This document shows, in pieces, positions 16,528-24,940 of a DNA stretch of 64,000 bases. Positions within the stretch are counted from its first letter, which is position 1. Every line of letters begins with the position of its first letter. Below the pieces are notes generated by a model. It had not been told where the DNA came from and did no database searches. It worked only from the letters and a program-made list of their open reading frames with translations. The DNA is from Alkaliphilus sp. B6464. Its GTDB lineage: Bacteria > Bacillota > Clostridia > Peptostreptococcales > Natronincolaceae. The stretch covers positions 2,976,001-3,040,000 of the forward strand of contig NZ_CP058557.1 of NCBI RefSeq assembly GCF_018141165.1. The letters run 5' to 3'. The translations under genes and the position numbers were made by a program.

Positions 16528-16826
16528 TTTTTTATGTCACCACCTGACTCGTCAGGACGCAACTCTTTTAGTATCAAAGGTAGTTTTTCCATAGCACCAC
16601 TTATCCCGATATGCTTGTCAATTAGTTTGATAGTTTGCTCTATCGTTAACTCATCATCTTCATGTTTTAATCCAACGTAAAATATTAAAGGTATTAAATC
16701 CTCTATATCTTCCTCTTCAAAATTAACTTTCATTATACTTGTTCCATGTATTTGCTTGAATAATTGTAATGCTTCAAATCCCATTAATATTTTTCTTTCT
16801 TTATCTAATTTAACTGGTATATACAT
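16500..16826 (-). CDS. Tail-assembly chaperone, zero frame (gpG-like)
   Basis: 108-residue acidic protein (MYIPVKLDKERKILMGFEAL; FEEEDIEDLIPLIFYVGLKH) between the major tail protein and the tape measure, exactly where the G/GT chaperones of siphophages lie. Codons 99-100 are part of an A_AAA_AAC heptamer; the zero frame continues only eight more codons and stops. It is expected to be made in excess over the frameshift product and to coat the tape measure during tail assembly. Confidence 0.8.
   Translation of the reverse strand: MYIPVKLDKERKILMGFEALQLFKQIHGTSIMKVNFEEEDIEDLIPLIFYVGLKHEDDELTIEQTIKLIDKHIGISGAMEKLPLILKELRPDESGGDIKNAQRAAKKK
16527..16533 (-). promoter_or_regulatory. Programmed -1 ribosomal frameshift site (A_AAA_AAC)
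   Basis: The minus strand reads ATA AAA AAC in the zero frame, giving the canonical X_XXY_YYZ heptamer A_AAA_AAC. Slipping back one base enters an open frame that continues without a stop through the next gene. The heptamer lies 27 bases before the zero-frame stop. Confidence 0.85.
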
Positions 16827-16855
16827 TTGATTACCTCCTAAAATATAAAAATAAT

Positions 16856-16880
16856 AAGGCTAAGATATTATCCTAGCCTT
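16856..16880 (-). terminator. Attenuating terminator after the major tail protein gene
   Basis: 12-bp stem with one G-U pair (AAGGCTAGGATA / TATCTTAGCCTT); the minus strand continues ATTATTTTTATATTTT. It overlaps the stop codon of the major tail protein, a common way to lower expression of the following genes relative to the abundant tube subunit. Confidence 0.7.
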
Positions 16881-17301
16881 CAACTCCTGTTGATACAGTT
16901 AAAACAGGTTTACCACTTACTTTTATAGTTGCCCCAAAGTTTATTGTTCCATCAATGTCTACATCTCCTACTTTAAAGCCTGTTACTACTCCTTTGAATG
17001 CCCATTCTGCCTTTGGAGTAGTAGGGAATGTAATTTTATAGTCCTCTGCTAATCCACTATCTAGAGAAGTCTGTAGTTCTACTTGTCCAGAAGCTTCGTC
17101 TGGATCAAAGAATCCTTCTATTGGCACCTCTCCACCATCTTTAAAGCTACCTATAAATTCTCTGTACCCTCCGTCACTTTCAAGTGTAGTTACGTCGATA
17201 GTGTCTGCGGTAATTTCTATGCCACCAATAGAAGTTAATCCTCCTATATCAGTTGAGCCTTTGGATAATTTGGTACCCAATGATCTAGTTGCTTTACCCA
17301 T
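16873..17301 (-). CDS. Major tail (tube) protein
   Basis: 142 residues: MGKATRSLGTKLSKGSTDIG, then ITADTIDVTTLESDGGYREFIGS split by short turns, GGEVPIEGFFDP and KPVLTVSTGVEG. The pattern DTIDVTTLESDGGYREFI is typical of TP901-1/lambda-V-like tube proteins. The beta-rich composition, position before the chaperone and an attenuator just after it all fit the abundant tube subunit. Confidence 0.88.
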   Translation of the reverse strand: MGKATRSLGTKLSKGSTDIGGLTSIGGIEITADTIDVTTLESDGGYREFIGSFKDGGEVPIEGFFDPDEASGQVELQTSLDSGLAEDYKITFPTTPKAEWAFKGVVTGFKVGDVDIDGTINFGATIKVSGKPVLTVSTGVEG

Positions 17302-17314
17302 CTAAATTCCTCCT

Positions 17315-17692
17315 TTAATAATAAATTGTAAAATCTATAATCCCTCGGTTTACTCCTAAATTAAATTCGTAGCTTTCATCAATATTGTTTATGTCTATAT
17401 CCTCAATAAAGATGTTTTTAATTCCTATGGTCCTCTGTGCCATATCTTTAAGCAAATCTGTAACTTGTTTTCTAACCCTAACCATATCACTATATTTAGT
17501 TGCCATAATTGAAAACATGTAACTTATATTCTCTTTATCCGTTACTCCTTCAAGGGTTTTTAATGTTTTAGTATTAATCCTTGCATAAACTAAATAAGGC
17601 CTTTGCGAGCCTTCTGGTGCATTTGTAGGGTATATAGAATTATTTAACTCTGGAATAGCTTTGGTTAACTCATGCCTTAATGCCTGTTCCAT
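17315..17692 (-). CDS. Tail terminator / completion protein (DUF3168-like)
   Basis: 125 residues with MEQALRHELTKAIPELNNSI, YPTNAPEGSQRPYLVYARI and a DFTIYY end. The IPELNNSIYPTNAPEGSQRPYLVY pattern (broken here by linkers) is typical of tail-terminator proteins that cap the tube before head joining. It lies immediately upstream of the tube gene, the expected position. Confidence 0.75.
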   Translation of the reverse strand: MEQALRHELTKAIPELNNSIYPTNAPEGSQRPYLVYARINTKTLKTLEGVTDKENISYMFSIMATKYSDMVRVRKQVTDLLKDMAQRTIGIKNIFIEDIDINNIDESYEFNLGVNRGIIDFTIYY

Positions 17693-17701
17693 TCTTCACC
17701 C

Positions 17702-17944
17702 TCATTTCTTAACTTTATAGATAGGCCAACAATAACCTTCTTCATCTTTTTCGTAACCTTTCAAAATTACCTCAGCTTTTAGTTCTACAAATGGGCCTGC
17801 AAAATCCTTCTTCGCTTTACTTATAGCTTTCAATAATTCACCTTCGTTTAAAATATATTCTTTTTGGCTATCTCCGTCAAAGCGTAGCGACTCTTTTGTA
17901 AGACTGCCTTTTGTAAAACTTGGGAGTACAAGATTTTCACTCAT
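17702..17944 (-). CDS. Small hypothetical head-tail joining region protein
   Basis: 80 residues from the ATG that overlaps the preceding stop (TGATG); a GTG one codon upstream is an alternative. Sequence MSENLVLPSFTKGSLTKESL, charged with a C-terminal CWPIYKVKK. No family recognised; it lies between the gp10-like and tail-terminator genes. Confidence 0.6.
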   Translation of the reverse strand: MSENLVLPSFTKGSLTKESLRFDGDSQKEYILNEGELLKAISKAKKDFAGPFVELKAEVILKGYEKDEEGYCWPIYKVKK

Positions 17945-18423
17945 CACTTCAACCCCACTTTCGCTATCTCTTGATCTATTTTCTTTCTCATTTCAGCTAC
18001 TATAGTTCTTTCTATACTCCTAACATTGTCTTTTAAACTATCGCTTATAAATCTATATCCTGGTATATATCTGCCATTTTTAGCAAAGAAACCATATTCC
18101 TGCGATACTGGATAATATCCTATTAATTCACCAGTTTGGACGCCATCTTTTTGTCTAAACTTTTGAAACACATTATTCATTTCTCTATCAAATACTACTC
18201 TATAAACCTTCTTGCCTTTATGTTTTGATCTTTCGCCAGCTAATTTTATTCCCTTTTTAAGATTTCCAGTTTCATAAGGTGCATTAGCTTTAGAGTCCTT
18301 TAAAGCTATATTCATACCTTTTCTACTTGATGAAGTGACGTGTTTCTGCGGTACGTCTCCTAGTTTTTTAAAGCCCTTTTCTAATTGTTTCATACCTTCA
18401 ATTTTAAATTTAACCTTAGCCAT
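17944..18423 (-). CDS. HK97 gp10-like head-tail protein
   Basis: 159 residues from the ATG preceded by AGGTGAG (MAKVKFKIEGMKQLEKGFKK). The motif GMKQLEKGFKKLG, the ANAPYETGNLKKGIK block and the late EYGFFAKNG / GYRFISDSLKDN region are diagnostic for HK97-gp10-type proteins, which join tail to head and help set tail-terminator assembly. An upstream in-frame extension has no ribosome binding site. Confidence 0.85.
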   Translation of the reverse strand: MAKVKFKIEGMKQLEKGFKKLGDVPQKHVTSSSRKGMNIALKDSKANAPYETGNLKKGIKLAGERSKHKGKKVYRVVFDREMNNVFQKFRQKDGVQTGELIGYYPVSQEYGFFAKNGRYIPGYRFISDSLKDNVRSIERTIVAEMRKKIDQEIAKVGLK

Positions 18424-18743
18424 TAACTCACCTTTTCGGCAGTAATTTCTATACATTCATTACTAAAGTTATAATTATCTACATAGATAATGTTATAAGT
18501 TTCATTCTTAAACTCAATCTTCATAGTAGTGTCGATTACCTTTCTTGTATATCTAATTAGAAAGCTAGTAATTACCTTAGAGAAAGGAGTATCTGCCTTG
18601 AATTGCTCTGTTCCACTTTTATTTTTTATACTGGCCCAACACTTATGTAATACTATCTTTTTATCAAGTGGCTCTCCGTAATCGTCTTGTTTATCAGTAT
18701 CTTTATATATAGTAATTCGCTTGTTTAATTTGCCTGGATTCAT
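18423..18743 (-). CDS. Phage head closure / head-tail adaptor protein
   Basis: 106 residues: MNPGKLNKRITIYKDTDKQD, then DDYGEPLDKKIVLHKCWASI, the SPP1 gp16-like head-closure pattern (an R-I-x-I-Y start and a conserved C/V-WASI strand). It ends at the TAATG junction with the gp10-like gene. Role: stopper ring below the portal/adaptor. Confidence 0.85.
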   Translation of the reverse strand: MNPGKLNKRITIYKDTDKQDDYGEPLDKKIVLHKCWASIKNKSGTEQFKADTPFSKVITSFLIRYTRKVIDTTMKIEFKNETYNIIYVDNYNFSNECIEITAEKVS

Positions 18744-18751
18744 ATTATCAC

Positions 18752-19048
18752 CTACAGTAAATTCATTGAGTGCATTCCCAATATCGTATCAACTACTTTG
18801 TTTAAGTTGTTTTTATCTATATACATAGATCTGTTATCGTACATATCTTGACATAATACCATTACAACTATATAAAAATCCTCATGAGTGTCTATTTGTT
18901 CCTCAGTTAATCCGGTATAAGATTTTATGAATTTTTTAGCAGCTATTAATATATTATTTATCTCTGTTATTTCCTCTTCGGTTAAATCTTCATGTTCAAG
19001 TCTTAAATACTCTATTACTTCTTTATTTGTTACTTCGCTTACTTTCAC
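18752..19048 (-). CDS. Phage gp6-like head-tail connector
   Basis: 98 residues, acidic and helical: VIEYLRLEHEDLTEEEITEI, AKKFIKSYTGLTEEQIDTH, then MYDNRSMYIDKNNLNKVVDT. The FIKSYTGLT...ED and ...DNR motif order matches HK97 gp6-type adaptors, which form a ring on the portal. It overlaps the 3' end of the upstream 60-residue gene. Confidence 0.85.
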   Translation of the reverse strand: MKVSEVTNKEVIEYLRLEHEDLTEEEITEINNILIAAKKFIKSYTGLTEEQIDTHEDFYIVVMVLCQDMYDNRSMYIDKNNLNKVVDTILGMHSMNLL

Positions 19049-19205
19049 TTGTTTTCACTTCCTTTTTAGCTTTTTCTTCTTTTACCTCTTCTATGTATCC
19101 AGCTTGGAGAAGGTCCTGGAGTATAACCTTATCACTACACTCCTTAACCTCACCTTTATACATAGAAAAAGCACCAGAGAAACTTACTAATGCCTTAACT
19201 TTCAT
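19023..19205 (-). CDS. Small hypothetical capsid-region protein
   Basis: 60 residues: MKVKALVSFSGAFSMYKGEV, a beta-rich start, then a lysine-rich tail (KEEKAKKEVKTSESKRSNK). Small proteins with a similar SFSG..M.KGEV start often lie between the capsid and connector genes of Firmicutes phages; function unknown. Confidence 0.65.
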   Translation of the reverse strand: MKVKALVSFSGAFSMYKGEVKECSDKVILQDLLQAGYIEEVKEEKAKKEVKTSESKRSNK

Positions 19206-19219
19206 ACGATCACCTCTAA

Positions 19220-20401
19220 TTAGGATTCTTTCATTACTAATTTAGATATTTTTTGAGCGTTTTCAACTTTTGAATCAAGTTCAATCCATCCTACTACTCC
19301 AATGGCATGTTGCGTCGCGTATTTTTCTCTAAGTACCTCTATGTTCATATCTTCAGATAGCTTAACAGCCAATCCGCTCATATCCCCGTAGTAAATAGCA
19401 GTGTTTCCTGTCACCATGGCTGGCATGTTATCAGATGTGTAAACATCTCTTCCTAGTAAGGTGTATCCCCATTTTGCGGATATATCTTTGTTTAATAGAT
19501 AATTGCCTTCGTTATCTTTTAGTTTTCTTATTGCTGTTCTAGTTGACTTTTTCATAATCCAAATTGCTGATCCTTGATAAATATCTGGCACCGTTTCTTG
19601 AAGATCGATTAATTCATCTGCGATAATAGCCGTTGCACTTGCTGTTGTAACTGCCTGAGTAACCGTAGAAAGTCCTTCTATTTTATTAACTGTACCATTC
19701 AATAGTTCTTTTTCTATCCATCTATGAATGGATTCTGCCATGGCATTTATCACAAAAGGTACTATTGCAAATTGGGAATTATTGACTAGCGATTTAGAAA
19801 TTTTGCTTAAAACTCCAGCTAAAAATCCTTTCAGCTCGATATTAGAAAACTTTCCGGATGTAGATTCTAATTCAACGAATTCAGTTGCATAAGCCATTTG
19901 TATGCTCTGTGTGTTTTCATCGTAGTAAGGAATATTAATAGTTCCTCCTATGTCATATCTAGTGGCTAATTGATAAATAGGCGACATGTCGTACACCTTT
20001 TTAATGATCTTGTTTGCTATAGTAGAAGGAATGACTGCTCCATTGTCTCCAGTTGTTAAATTTACATCTGCTCTTTGTTCTACTATACCTCTAACATAGT
20101 TTTCAAAAGCTCTTTCCTCTACCATTGCTCTCTCTTCTATAGTTTTATCTTTCTTCGTATCCTCTAATATTTCTAAACCTTTAGCTCTGGTTTCAGCTGC
20201 TATTGTTTCATCTAAATTTTTAATCTCTTTTTCTAAGGAAGTAAACTTCGTCATTTCCTCTTCCGTCATTGCTCTAGTTTCAGCCTTCGCAGCATCTAAA
20301 ATGGACTGTAATTCTGTTACTTTATCATTTCTTTGCTCTGTTAGATTTTTTAATGTTGCTCTAAATTCTGCTACTCTTTTAATATTTTTCATCATAGTCA
20401 T
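19220..20401 (-). CDS. HK97-family major capsid protein
   Basis: 393 residues. N-terminal roughly 100 residues form a charged coiled-coil scaffold (delta) domain (RATLKNLTEQRNDKVTELQS...), expected to be removed by the prohead protease near 100-110. The HK97-fold part has NLTTGDNGAVIPSTIANKII, SPIYQLATRYDIGGTINIPY, the E-loop region and IWIMKKSTRTAIRKLKD. It follows the protease and portal genes as usual. About 290 residues would remain in the mature capsid. Confidence 0.93.
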   Translation of the reverse strand: MTMMKNIKRVAEFRATLKNLTEQRNDKVTELQSILDAAKAETRAMTEEEMTKFTSLEKEIKNLDETIAAETRAKGLEILEDTKKDKTIEERAMVEERAFENYVRGIVEQRADVNLTTGDNGAVIPSTIANKIIKKVYDMSPIYQLATRYDIGGTINIPYYDENTQSIQMAYATEFVELESTSGKFSNIELKGFLAGVLSKISKSLVNNSQFAIVPFVINAMAESIHRWIEKELLNGTVNKIEGLSTVTQAVTTASATAIIADELIDLQETVPDIYQGSAIWIMKKSTRTAIRKLKDNEGNYLLNKDISAKWGYTLLGRDVYTSDNMPAMVTGNTAIYYGDMSGLAVKLSEDMNIEVLREKYATQHAIGVVGWIELDSKVENAQKISKLVMKES

Positions 20402-20403
20402 TG

Positions 20404-21009
20404 TTATTCGTCTCCTCTCAATTCTTTTATTTTATTTTCAAACTCTGAATAATCAATTGGTTTCTTAGATGATTCATCAATGATTACTGCTCTGAACTCA
20501 TCACCTCTTTGTTCGGTGATAACCTCTTCGCCTGCTCTTTGCTCTATTGATGTTGCAATATAGCAAGGTGACATTCTATCATCTATAATAGATACTTCGA
20601 ACAGATTTAAATCCTCTATATGCCTTCTTGGTATGTCGTTAGACCTTTCCTCTATTCGGTCCTTATTAGCAAACATTCCAAATGACCATCCTCTTAATTT
20701 CTTTTCTTTGGCCTTTTGAATAGTCTCTGGATCGGTTACAGTGGCTATTGCTCTTAGACCAATATTATCCTCAAATAATTCTAGATTACCCTCTTTAATA
20801 GAACCTAGTTTTCTATCTTTCCTATGATTTAAAAGTAAATCAACATTTTCTGCTCTTCCTAAGGCTTTATCAAAGGCTCTAGGCTCAATTCTTTCAACAC
20901 ACTTACCCTTTGCAGTTATAATAGGCTTTGAATCTCTATCAACTGCATTTACATAGCCATCTAGAATTACTTTATCGTTTCTAACTTCAATCCTCAATTT
21001 CCTCACCAC
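20404..21009 (-). CDS. HK97-family prohead protease (U35)
   Basis: 201 residues. Motifs: ERIEPRAFDKAL, the catalytic histidine in DLLLNHRKDRKLGS (about H62), RGWSFGMFA with the likely nucleophile region, and LFEVSIIDDRMSPCY. Herpes-type serine protease fold that processes scaffold during capsid maturation. It overlaps the portal gene by 23 bases and is followed by the capsid gene with a 2-base gap. Confidence 0.92.
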   Translation of the reverse strand: MVRKLRIEVRNDKVILDGYVNAVDRDSKPIITAKGKCVERIEPRAFDKALGRAENVDLLLNHRKDRKLGSIKEGNLELFEDNIGLRAIATVTDPETIQKAKEKKLRGWSFGMFANKDRIEERSNDIPRRHIEDLNLFEVSIIDDRMSPCYIATSIEQRAGEEVITEQRGDEFRAVIIDESSKKPIDYSEFENKIKELRGDE

Positions 21010-22207
21010 CTTTCATTATTTTTGTTAGTTTACTTGTTTTATTGGTATTAGGAGTATATATAGTTCCTGTCTTAACATCGTAAAGAACTGCATCTAAGCC
21101 TAATTTAATCCAATTAAGTCCTAATGGCTCCCAATCTTCCATATAACGCACTTCGTCAATTTGTAAAAAGTTAGCTTCTATTCCCGCCTTATACGCTTCA
21201 AATCTTTCCTTAATATCGCCCTTTAGCATTTCTTTAGTGTCAAAGGCATAATAAAAAGAGCTCTTTTCTTTTTCAAGTAAAAACTCTCTATTTAAAGCAC
21301 ATTCTATTACTCTTAAAACAGGCATGACTCCCATTTTAAATCCATTTGTATATTCCTTTGATGTAGCAGTTCCTTTTATTATATTTTCAGGAATATTAAT
21401 TATCTTACATATTTCGGCTGAGTTTGTTTGTTTATTTTCATTAAGCTGCATTTCTACAGAAGTATTTGAAGCCTCTTGAAAATCTAATCCTTCGTTAAGT
21501 ATTACTACATTTTCGCTGTTATTACTATACAGCTTCCTCCAAGCTTCTTTTAATGCATCCATAGCCTCTGTTGTCAACTTTTTAGGAGCTTTTATGAATC
21601 CTTTTTTGTTTCCACCTTTTTTTACTAAAGTTTCCTCGTAAATTAAAGAATTGTATGCGACACTAAGTAATAAACTGTTTTCTTCAATTATACTTACTCC
21701 CTCTGCACCATCTTTTGTATTCCTAAGCAGCTTTATAAATTCATGTGGCCAATAATTTTGACCATTAACTAAGATTTGATAGGATTTAAATATTGGATCA
21801 GCATTTCTTACAGTAGATATATGAGCTTCATCTACATAATGTAGGCTACTAAAGCTATTTAAATTCTTATTAATATAGGCATAACCGCCTTTGCCAAGAA
21901 AATAGTCTGTAATTAATGCTCTCCAAAACTGAACTGCATCTAATGTGTCTTTAGTATCGTCATTTAATAATCCTATTCTTATGTCCTCTTTTATTTCCTC
22001 TGTCTTTCCGTCACTCTCTTTATAAAGTTTTATAGGTAGCATTGACACTGTATCGGCTATAAAATTAATACAGCTTTTTACACTTGGAATGTTTAGGGCC
22101 TGTTCTTTGGTTATTATTGTGCCACCAAGGAGAGCTTTTAGGAGTACATCATCGACTTTAGAACTTGTTTCTTCTGCTCTTTCTTCTTTTTGCCATGGCC
22201 ATCTCAA
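20987..22207 (-). CDS. Phage portal protein (HK97 family)
   Basis: About 406 residues from a TTG start (MRWPWQKEERAEE), chosen because GGCGGTGAG lies 5-10 bases upstream; the ATG six codons earlier (22225) lacks a site. Motifs NIPSVKSCINFIADTVSMLP, the hydrophobic crown/stem region FWRALITDYFLGKGGYAYIN and IPENIIKGTATSKEY...FKMGVMPVL are typical of HK97 portals. It forms the dodecameric DNA-entry channel. Confidence 0.92.
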   Translation of the reverse strand: MRWPWQKEERAEETSSKVDDVLLKALLGGTIITKEQALNIPSVKSCINFIADTVSMLPIKLYKESDGKTEEIKEDIRIGLLNDDTKDTLDAVQFWRALITDYFLGKGGYAYINKNLNSFSSLHYVDEAHISTVRNADPIFKSYQILVNGQNYWPHEFIKLLRNTKDGAEGVSIIEENSLLLSVAYNSLIYEETLVKKGGNKKGFIKAPKKLTTEAMDALKEAWRKLYSNNSENVVILNEGLDFQEASNTSVEMQLNENKQTNSAEICKIINIPENIIKGTATSKEYTNGFKMGVMPVLRVIECALNREFLLEKEKSSFYYAFDTKEMLKGDIKERFEAYKAGIEANFLQIDEVRYMEDWEPLGLNWIKLGLDAVLYDVKTGTIYTPNTNKTSKLTKIMKGGEEIED

Positions 22208-22237
22208 TTTCTCACCGCCTTTCATTTATGATTACGC

Positions 22238-22558
22238 CTAGTAATTCCAATCTATTTCACCTATAACTACAGCAAAATTAGCAATTCTAAAATAACCATC
22301 ATAGAATGCACGCGACTCTGGATTTTCCCACCATTTACTACATACTATTATTAATGAATTTTTAAAATTAATCCCATCATTGCACTTGCTTCTACTCGAT
22401 ACTATAAATGGTTTTTCGCCTTTGTAATTTATTGCCTTGCGTATAGCATTCCAATACATTTCGCCAAGTTTTTTAGACCCTGCCAATACACATATATTCA
22501 TATCTGGAAAATTAGTAATATAACTTTGTATTCTGTGCAACTCTTTTTTTAAAATCAT
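22238..22558 (-). CDS. Hypothetical protein between TerL and portal
   Basis: 106 residues, MILKKELHRIQSYITNFPDM, then VCSKWWENPESRAFYDGYFR. It looks like an alpha/beta protein with hydrophobic strands (ICVLAG, LIIVCS, FAVVIGEID). A strong AGGAGGGGTGG site precedes the ATG. Genes between TerL and portal are uncommon in HK97-type phages; no family recognised. Confidence 0.65.
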   Translation of the reverse strand: MILKKELHRIQSYITNFPDMNICVLAGSKKLGEMYWNAIRKAINYKGEKPFIVSSRSKCNDGINFKNSLIIVCSKWWENPESRAFYDGYFRIANFAVVIGEIDWNY

Positions 22559-22572
22559 ATCGCCACCCCTCC

Positions 22573-24264
22573 TTATCCGACTTGTACTGCAAAATCATCT
22601 ACTCCATATAACAATTCTTGTTCTAATAAATACATAGCGTTTATTAACCCAACTACCATATCCACTTTCCCAGCCGATTTCTTTTTATTAACATACTTGT
22701 TCAAATTAGTATCTTCTGTACATCTAGCATTTTGGAAGTTTATTTCTAACATTAGATTTTCTTCATATTTGAATTTTTTTCTTAATATCAACTCTTTTAA
22801 TAACTTAGTTGGCATGTGTAGTACACTTGAATGTTGCTTTATTTCCACACACTCATATCCAGCTGATTCAAGTTTTTGTATTGTGCTTATAGCATTCATT
22901 CTGTCATATCCTATTTGCTGGATCTCAACTTCATATTCTTCTTCTAATCCTAGAATATGATTTTCTACATCTTCATAACTTATTACTTCGCCACTACTTT
23001 CAAAACATACGCCTTGCTTTATTAGCCTGTCATAATCAACGCCTTCCCTTTTGCTCTTTTGTTTCTTTTTATCACCAGGTATAAAGCCCCAAACTTTACC
23101 ATAGATTTTTCCTTCGTCCTCTGTTACCATTGCGACCGCTGTGTTATCTTCCGTCAATGATAAGTCCATTCCTAGCCATACTTTTTTACCTTTCCAAAAC
23201 TCTTTATCTTTTTTAATCTTACATTCCCTAACTTTGGTGATTTCAATATATCCTTCTACTCCAAGACCTTTGTATTTAATGTTATTATGCTTACAGAGAT
23301 AATTTTCTCTCTTGTTTTCGTAGTCAACTGCATCTTCTCTTTTCTCCTTGATTGCTTCAAATATATGTTCATTGTCTACTGTAACAGGATTACTTTGATA
23401 GATAACTAAGTCCTCCGTCATCCATTTGTCGTCTAAAAGAAATTCATCATCTGGCTCATAAAGTAATGAAAAACGTCTTTTATTATCTCTTAGGCCATCT
23501 AAAACTTTTTTAGATATATCAATCTCGTCAATCATCCCATTGTTATCGTTAGGATATTGAGTACTTAAAATAATACCTAACTTATTAAATAAAGTAATCT
23601 GTGATGATCTCATGGCCTCTATTGGATAACTGTCCATTGCTCCTGCCTCATCAGCCAGGAAGGCATTTGCTAGTTTTCCATCCATTTTATCCTCACTGTA
23701 TGCTAGTGGAGTATATTCGCTTTCTGTTAATAAACACCTTATTTCACTTCTAAGTACCTGGAAGGCATTGTGCTCTACCAATATTGGACTTGATTTTATA
23801 ATTTTTCTTATTGCTATCTGTAACTCTTTAGATAACTTTAAGTCTGGAGCAACAGAAAAAAAACGACTGAATTGTAGGTCTGTTAGCATTAAGAGTATAA
23901 AAATAACCGCTGCATAAAAAGTCTTGAAATTCTTACGACTAATTAATAGCAATACGGTTGTGTAATATCTTATATCTCTATTTTTATCATTTTTTAATTT
24001 AGTACAAAGTGCTGCAATTATTAAGAGCCAAGCATAATCTTCCATGCCCTCGTCCATAGGACAAAGTAAGTCTGGGTGTACCATAAGCCCTAATAACATA
24101 GTCACCTGTTCAAGGGTATCTTCGTCAATGTATGCTTCGGAATCTTCTCCATCTGCAATGGCTATCCAAGCTTTTGCCTGTTTCTTTACGTACTTAGGTG
24201 CTTTCTTGTTTTCTGGAATTATACACCATTGGGCATATTTATAGGCCCTACTATCCTGTACCAT
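22573..24264 (-). CDS. Terminase large subunit
   Basis: 563 residues. The ATPase half has a deviant Walker A, SRKNFKT (109-115), in LLLISRKNFKTFYAA, and Walker B NAFLADEAGAM (about 196-206). The RNase H-like nuclease half starts with GMDLSLTEDNTAV (about 360) and its last catalytic Asp lies in KVDMVVGLINAMY (about 535). It cuts and pumps concatemeric DNA into the prohead. Overlaps TerS by 14 bases. The lack of a classical GxxxxGK[ST] loop is normal for this terminase class. Confidence 0.93.
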   Translation of the reverse strand: MVQDSRAYKYAQWCIIPENKKAPKYVKKQAKAWIAIADGEDSEAYIDEDTLEQVTMLLGLMVHPDLLCPMDEGMEDYAWLLIIAALCTKLKNDKNRDIRYYTTVLLLISRKNFKTFYAAVIFILLMLTDLQFSRFFSVAPDLKLSKELQIAIRKIIKSSPILVEHNAFQVLRSEIRCLLTESEYTPLAYSEDKMDGKLANAFLADEAGAMDSYPIEAMRSSQITLFNKLGIILSTQYPNDNNGMIDEIDISKKVLDGLRDNKRRFSLLYEPDDEFLLDDKWMTEDLVIYQSNPVTVDNEHIFEAIKEKREDAVDYENKRENYLCKHNNIKYKGLGVEGYIEITKVRECKIKKDKEFWKGKKVWLGMDLSLTEDNTAVAMVTEDEGKIYGKVWGFIPGDKKKQKSKREGVDYDRLIKQGVCFESSGEVISYEDVENHILGLEEEYEVEIQQIGYDRMNAISTIQKLESAGYECVEIKQHSSVLHMPTKLLKELILRKKFKYEENLMLEINFQNARCTEDTNLNKYVNKKKSAGKVDMVVGLINAMYLLEQELLYGVDDFAVQVG

Positions 24265-24820
24265 TGCCTTTTTTACCTTTCAATGCTTCTAGCAATGGAT
24301 TTTGTTTGTTGTCAACTTTTTTCGGAATACTTCTTAGAGCTGCCGCAATGGTCATTATATTTTCTTTTTCTATATCTAAAAGCATTTTTCTTTTAGCTTG
24401 CACCTGTTTATCCAGATTGATTATTGTGTTTTGCAGATTATGTTTTAATTTATAATAAGCACTTAAAGACATTTCTTCGATTTCAATTAGATTATTTTTA
24501 TCTTCAGTTAGTTCTTGAATATCTCTGTAAAATGATTCCCTTTTTTCCTCAAAATCTTTACATTCTGCTTGTAATAAACAGTAACGATTTATTATAGGCT
24601 CATAAATAGCATCGTTTTTTTCTATGTTTTTTAACAGCTTATTTATTCTTAAAAATTCTTTATGGGCCACAGGATTTTCTTTTACTTCTGGGCGTTCTCT
24701 TAAAGCTACACCAGTAGCAAGAGCCTTTTCTGCTTCTTCCCTTTGTTTTAATTCTGCTTTGGTCCTGTGCGATTTTTTTTCATTTTTTAATACTGCAAAT
24801 GGCTTTGGTGGTGTAGGCAT
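24251..24820 (-). CDS. Terminase small subunit (P27-like)
   Basis: 189 residues from the ATG with GGAG 9 bases upstream (MPTPPKPFAVLKNEKKSHRT). The charged, Lys-rich N-terminus with SHRTKAELKQREEAE is characteristic of P27-type small terminases; the centre is a long helical region (EFLRINKLLKNIEKND; DIQELTEDKNNL). Small terminases recognise the packaging site, probably in the 100-base gap just upstream. Confidence 0.8.
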   Translation of the reverse strand: MPTPPKPFAVLKNEKKSHRTKAELKQREEAEKALATGVALRERPEVKENPVAHKEFLRINKLLKNIEKNDAIYEPIINRYCLLQAECKDFEEKRESFYRDIQELTEDKNNLIEIEEMSLSAYYKLKHNLQNTIINLDKQVQAKRKMLLDIEKENIMTIAAALRSIPKKVDNKQNPLLEALKGKKGNGTG

Positions 24821-24940
24821 TAATATCAACTCCTTTCATGAAATCAATTTAAAAGCTGATGTGGGAATATTTTATCTAAATGGGTGGGTACGTGGTATCC
24901 AGAGAGCCATGTTTTTGGAAGGTCACTCCCCCGGGGGGTA
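24821..24940. other. Candidate cos/packaging site region between HNH and terS
   Basis: Roughly 100 non-coding bases between the HNH and small-terminase genes. At 24928-24938 the sequence CCCCCGGGGGG, an extreme GC palindrome in AT-rich DNA, overlaps the end of the HNH gene. HNH-TerS-TerL gene order is known to go with cos packaging, so this is a plausible cohesive-end locus; it has not been demonstrated. Confidence 0.35.
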
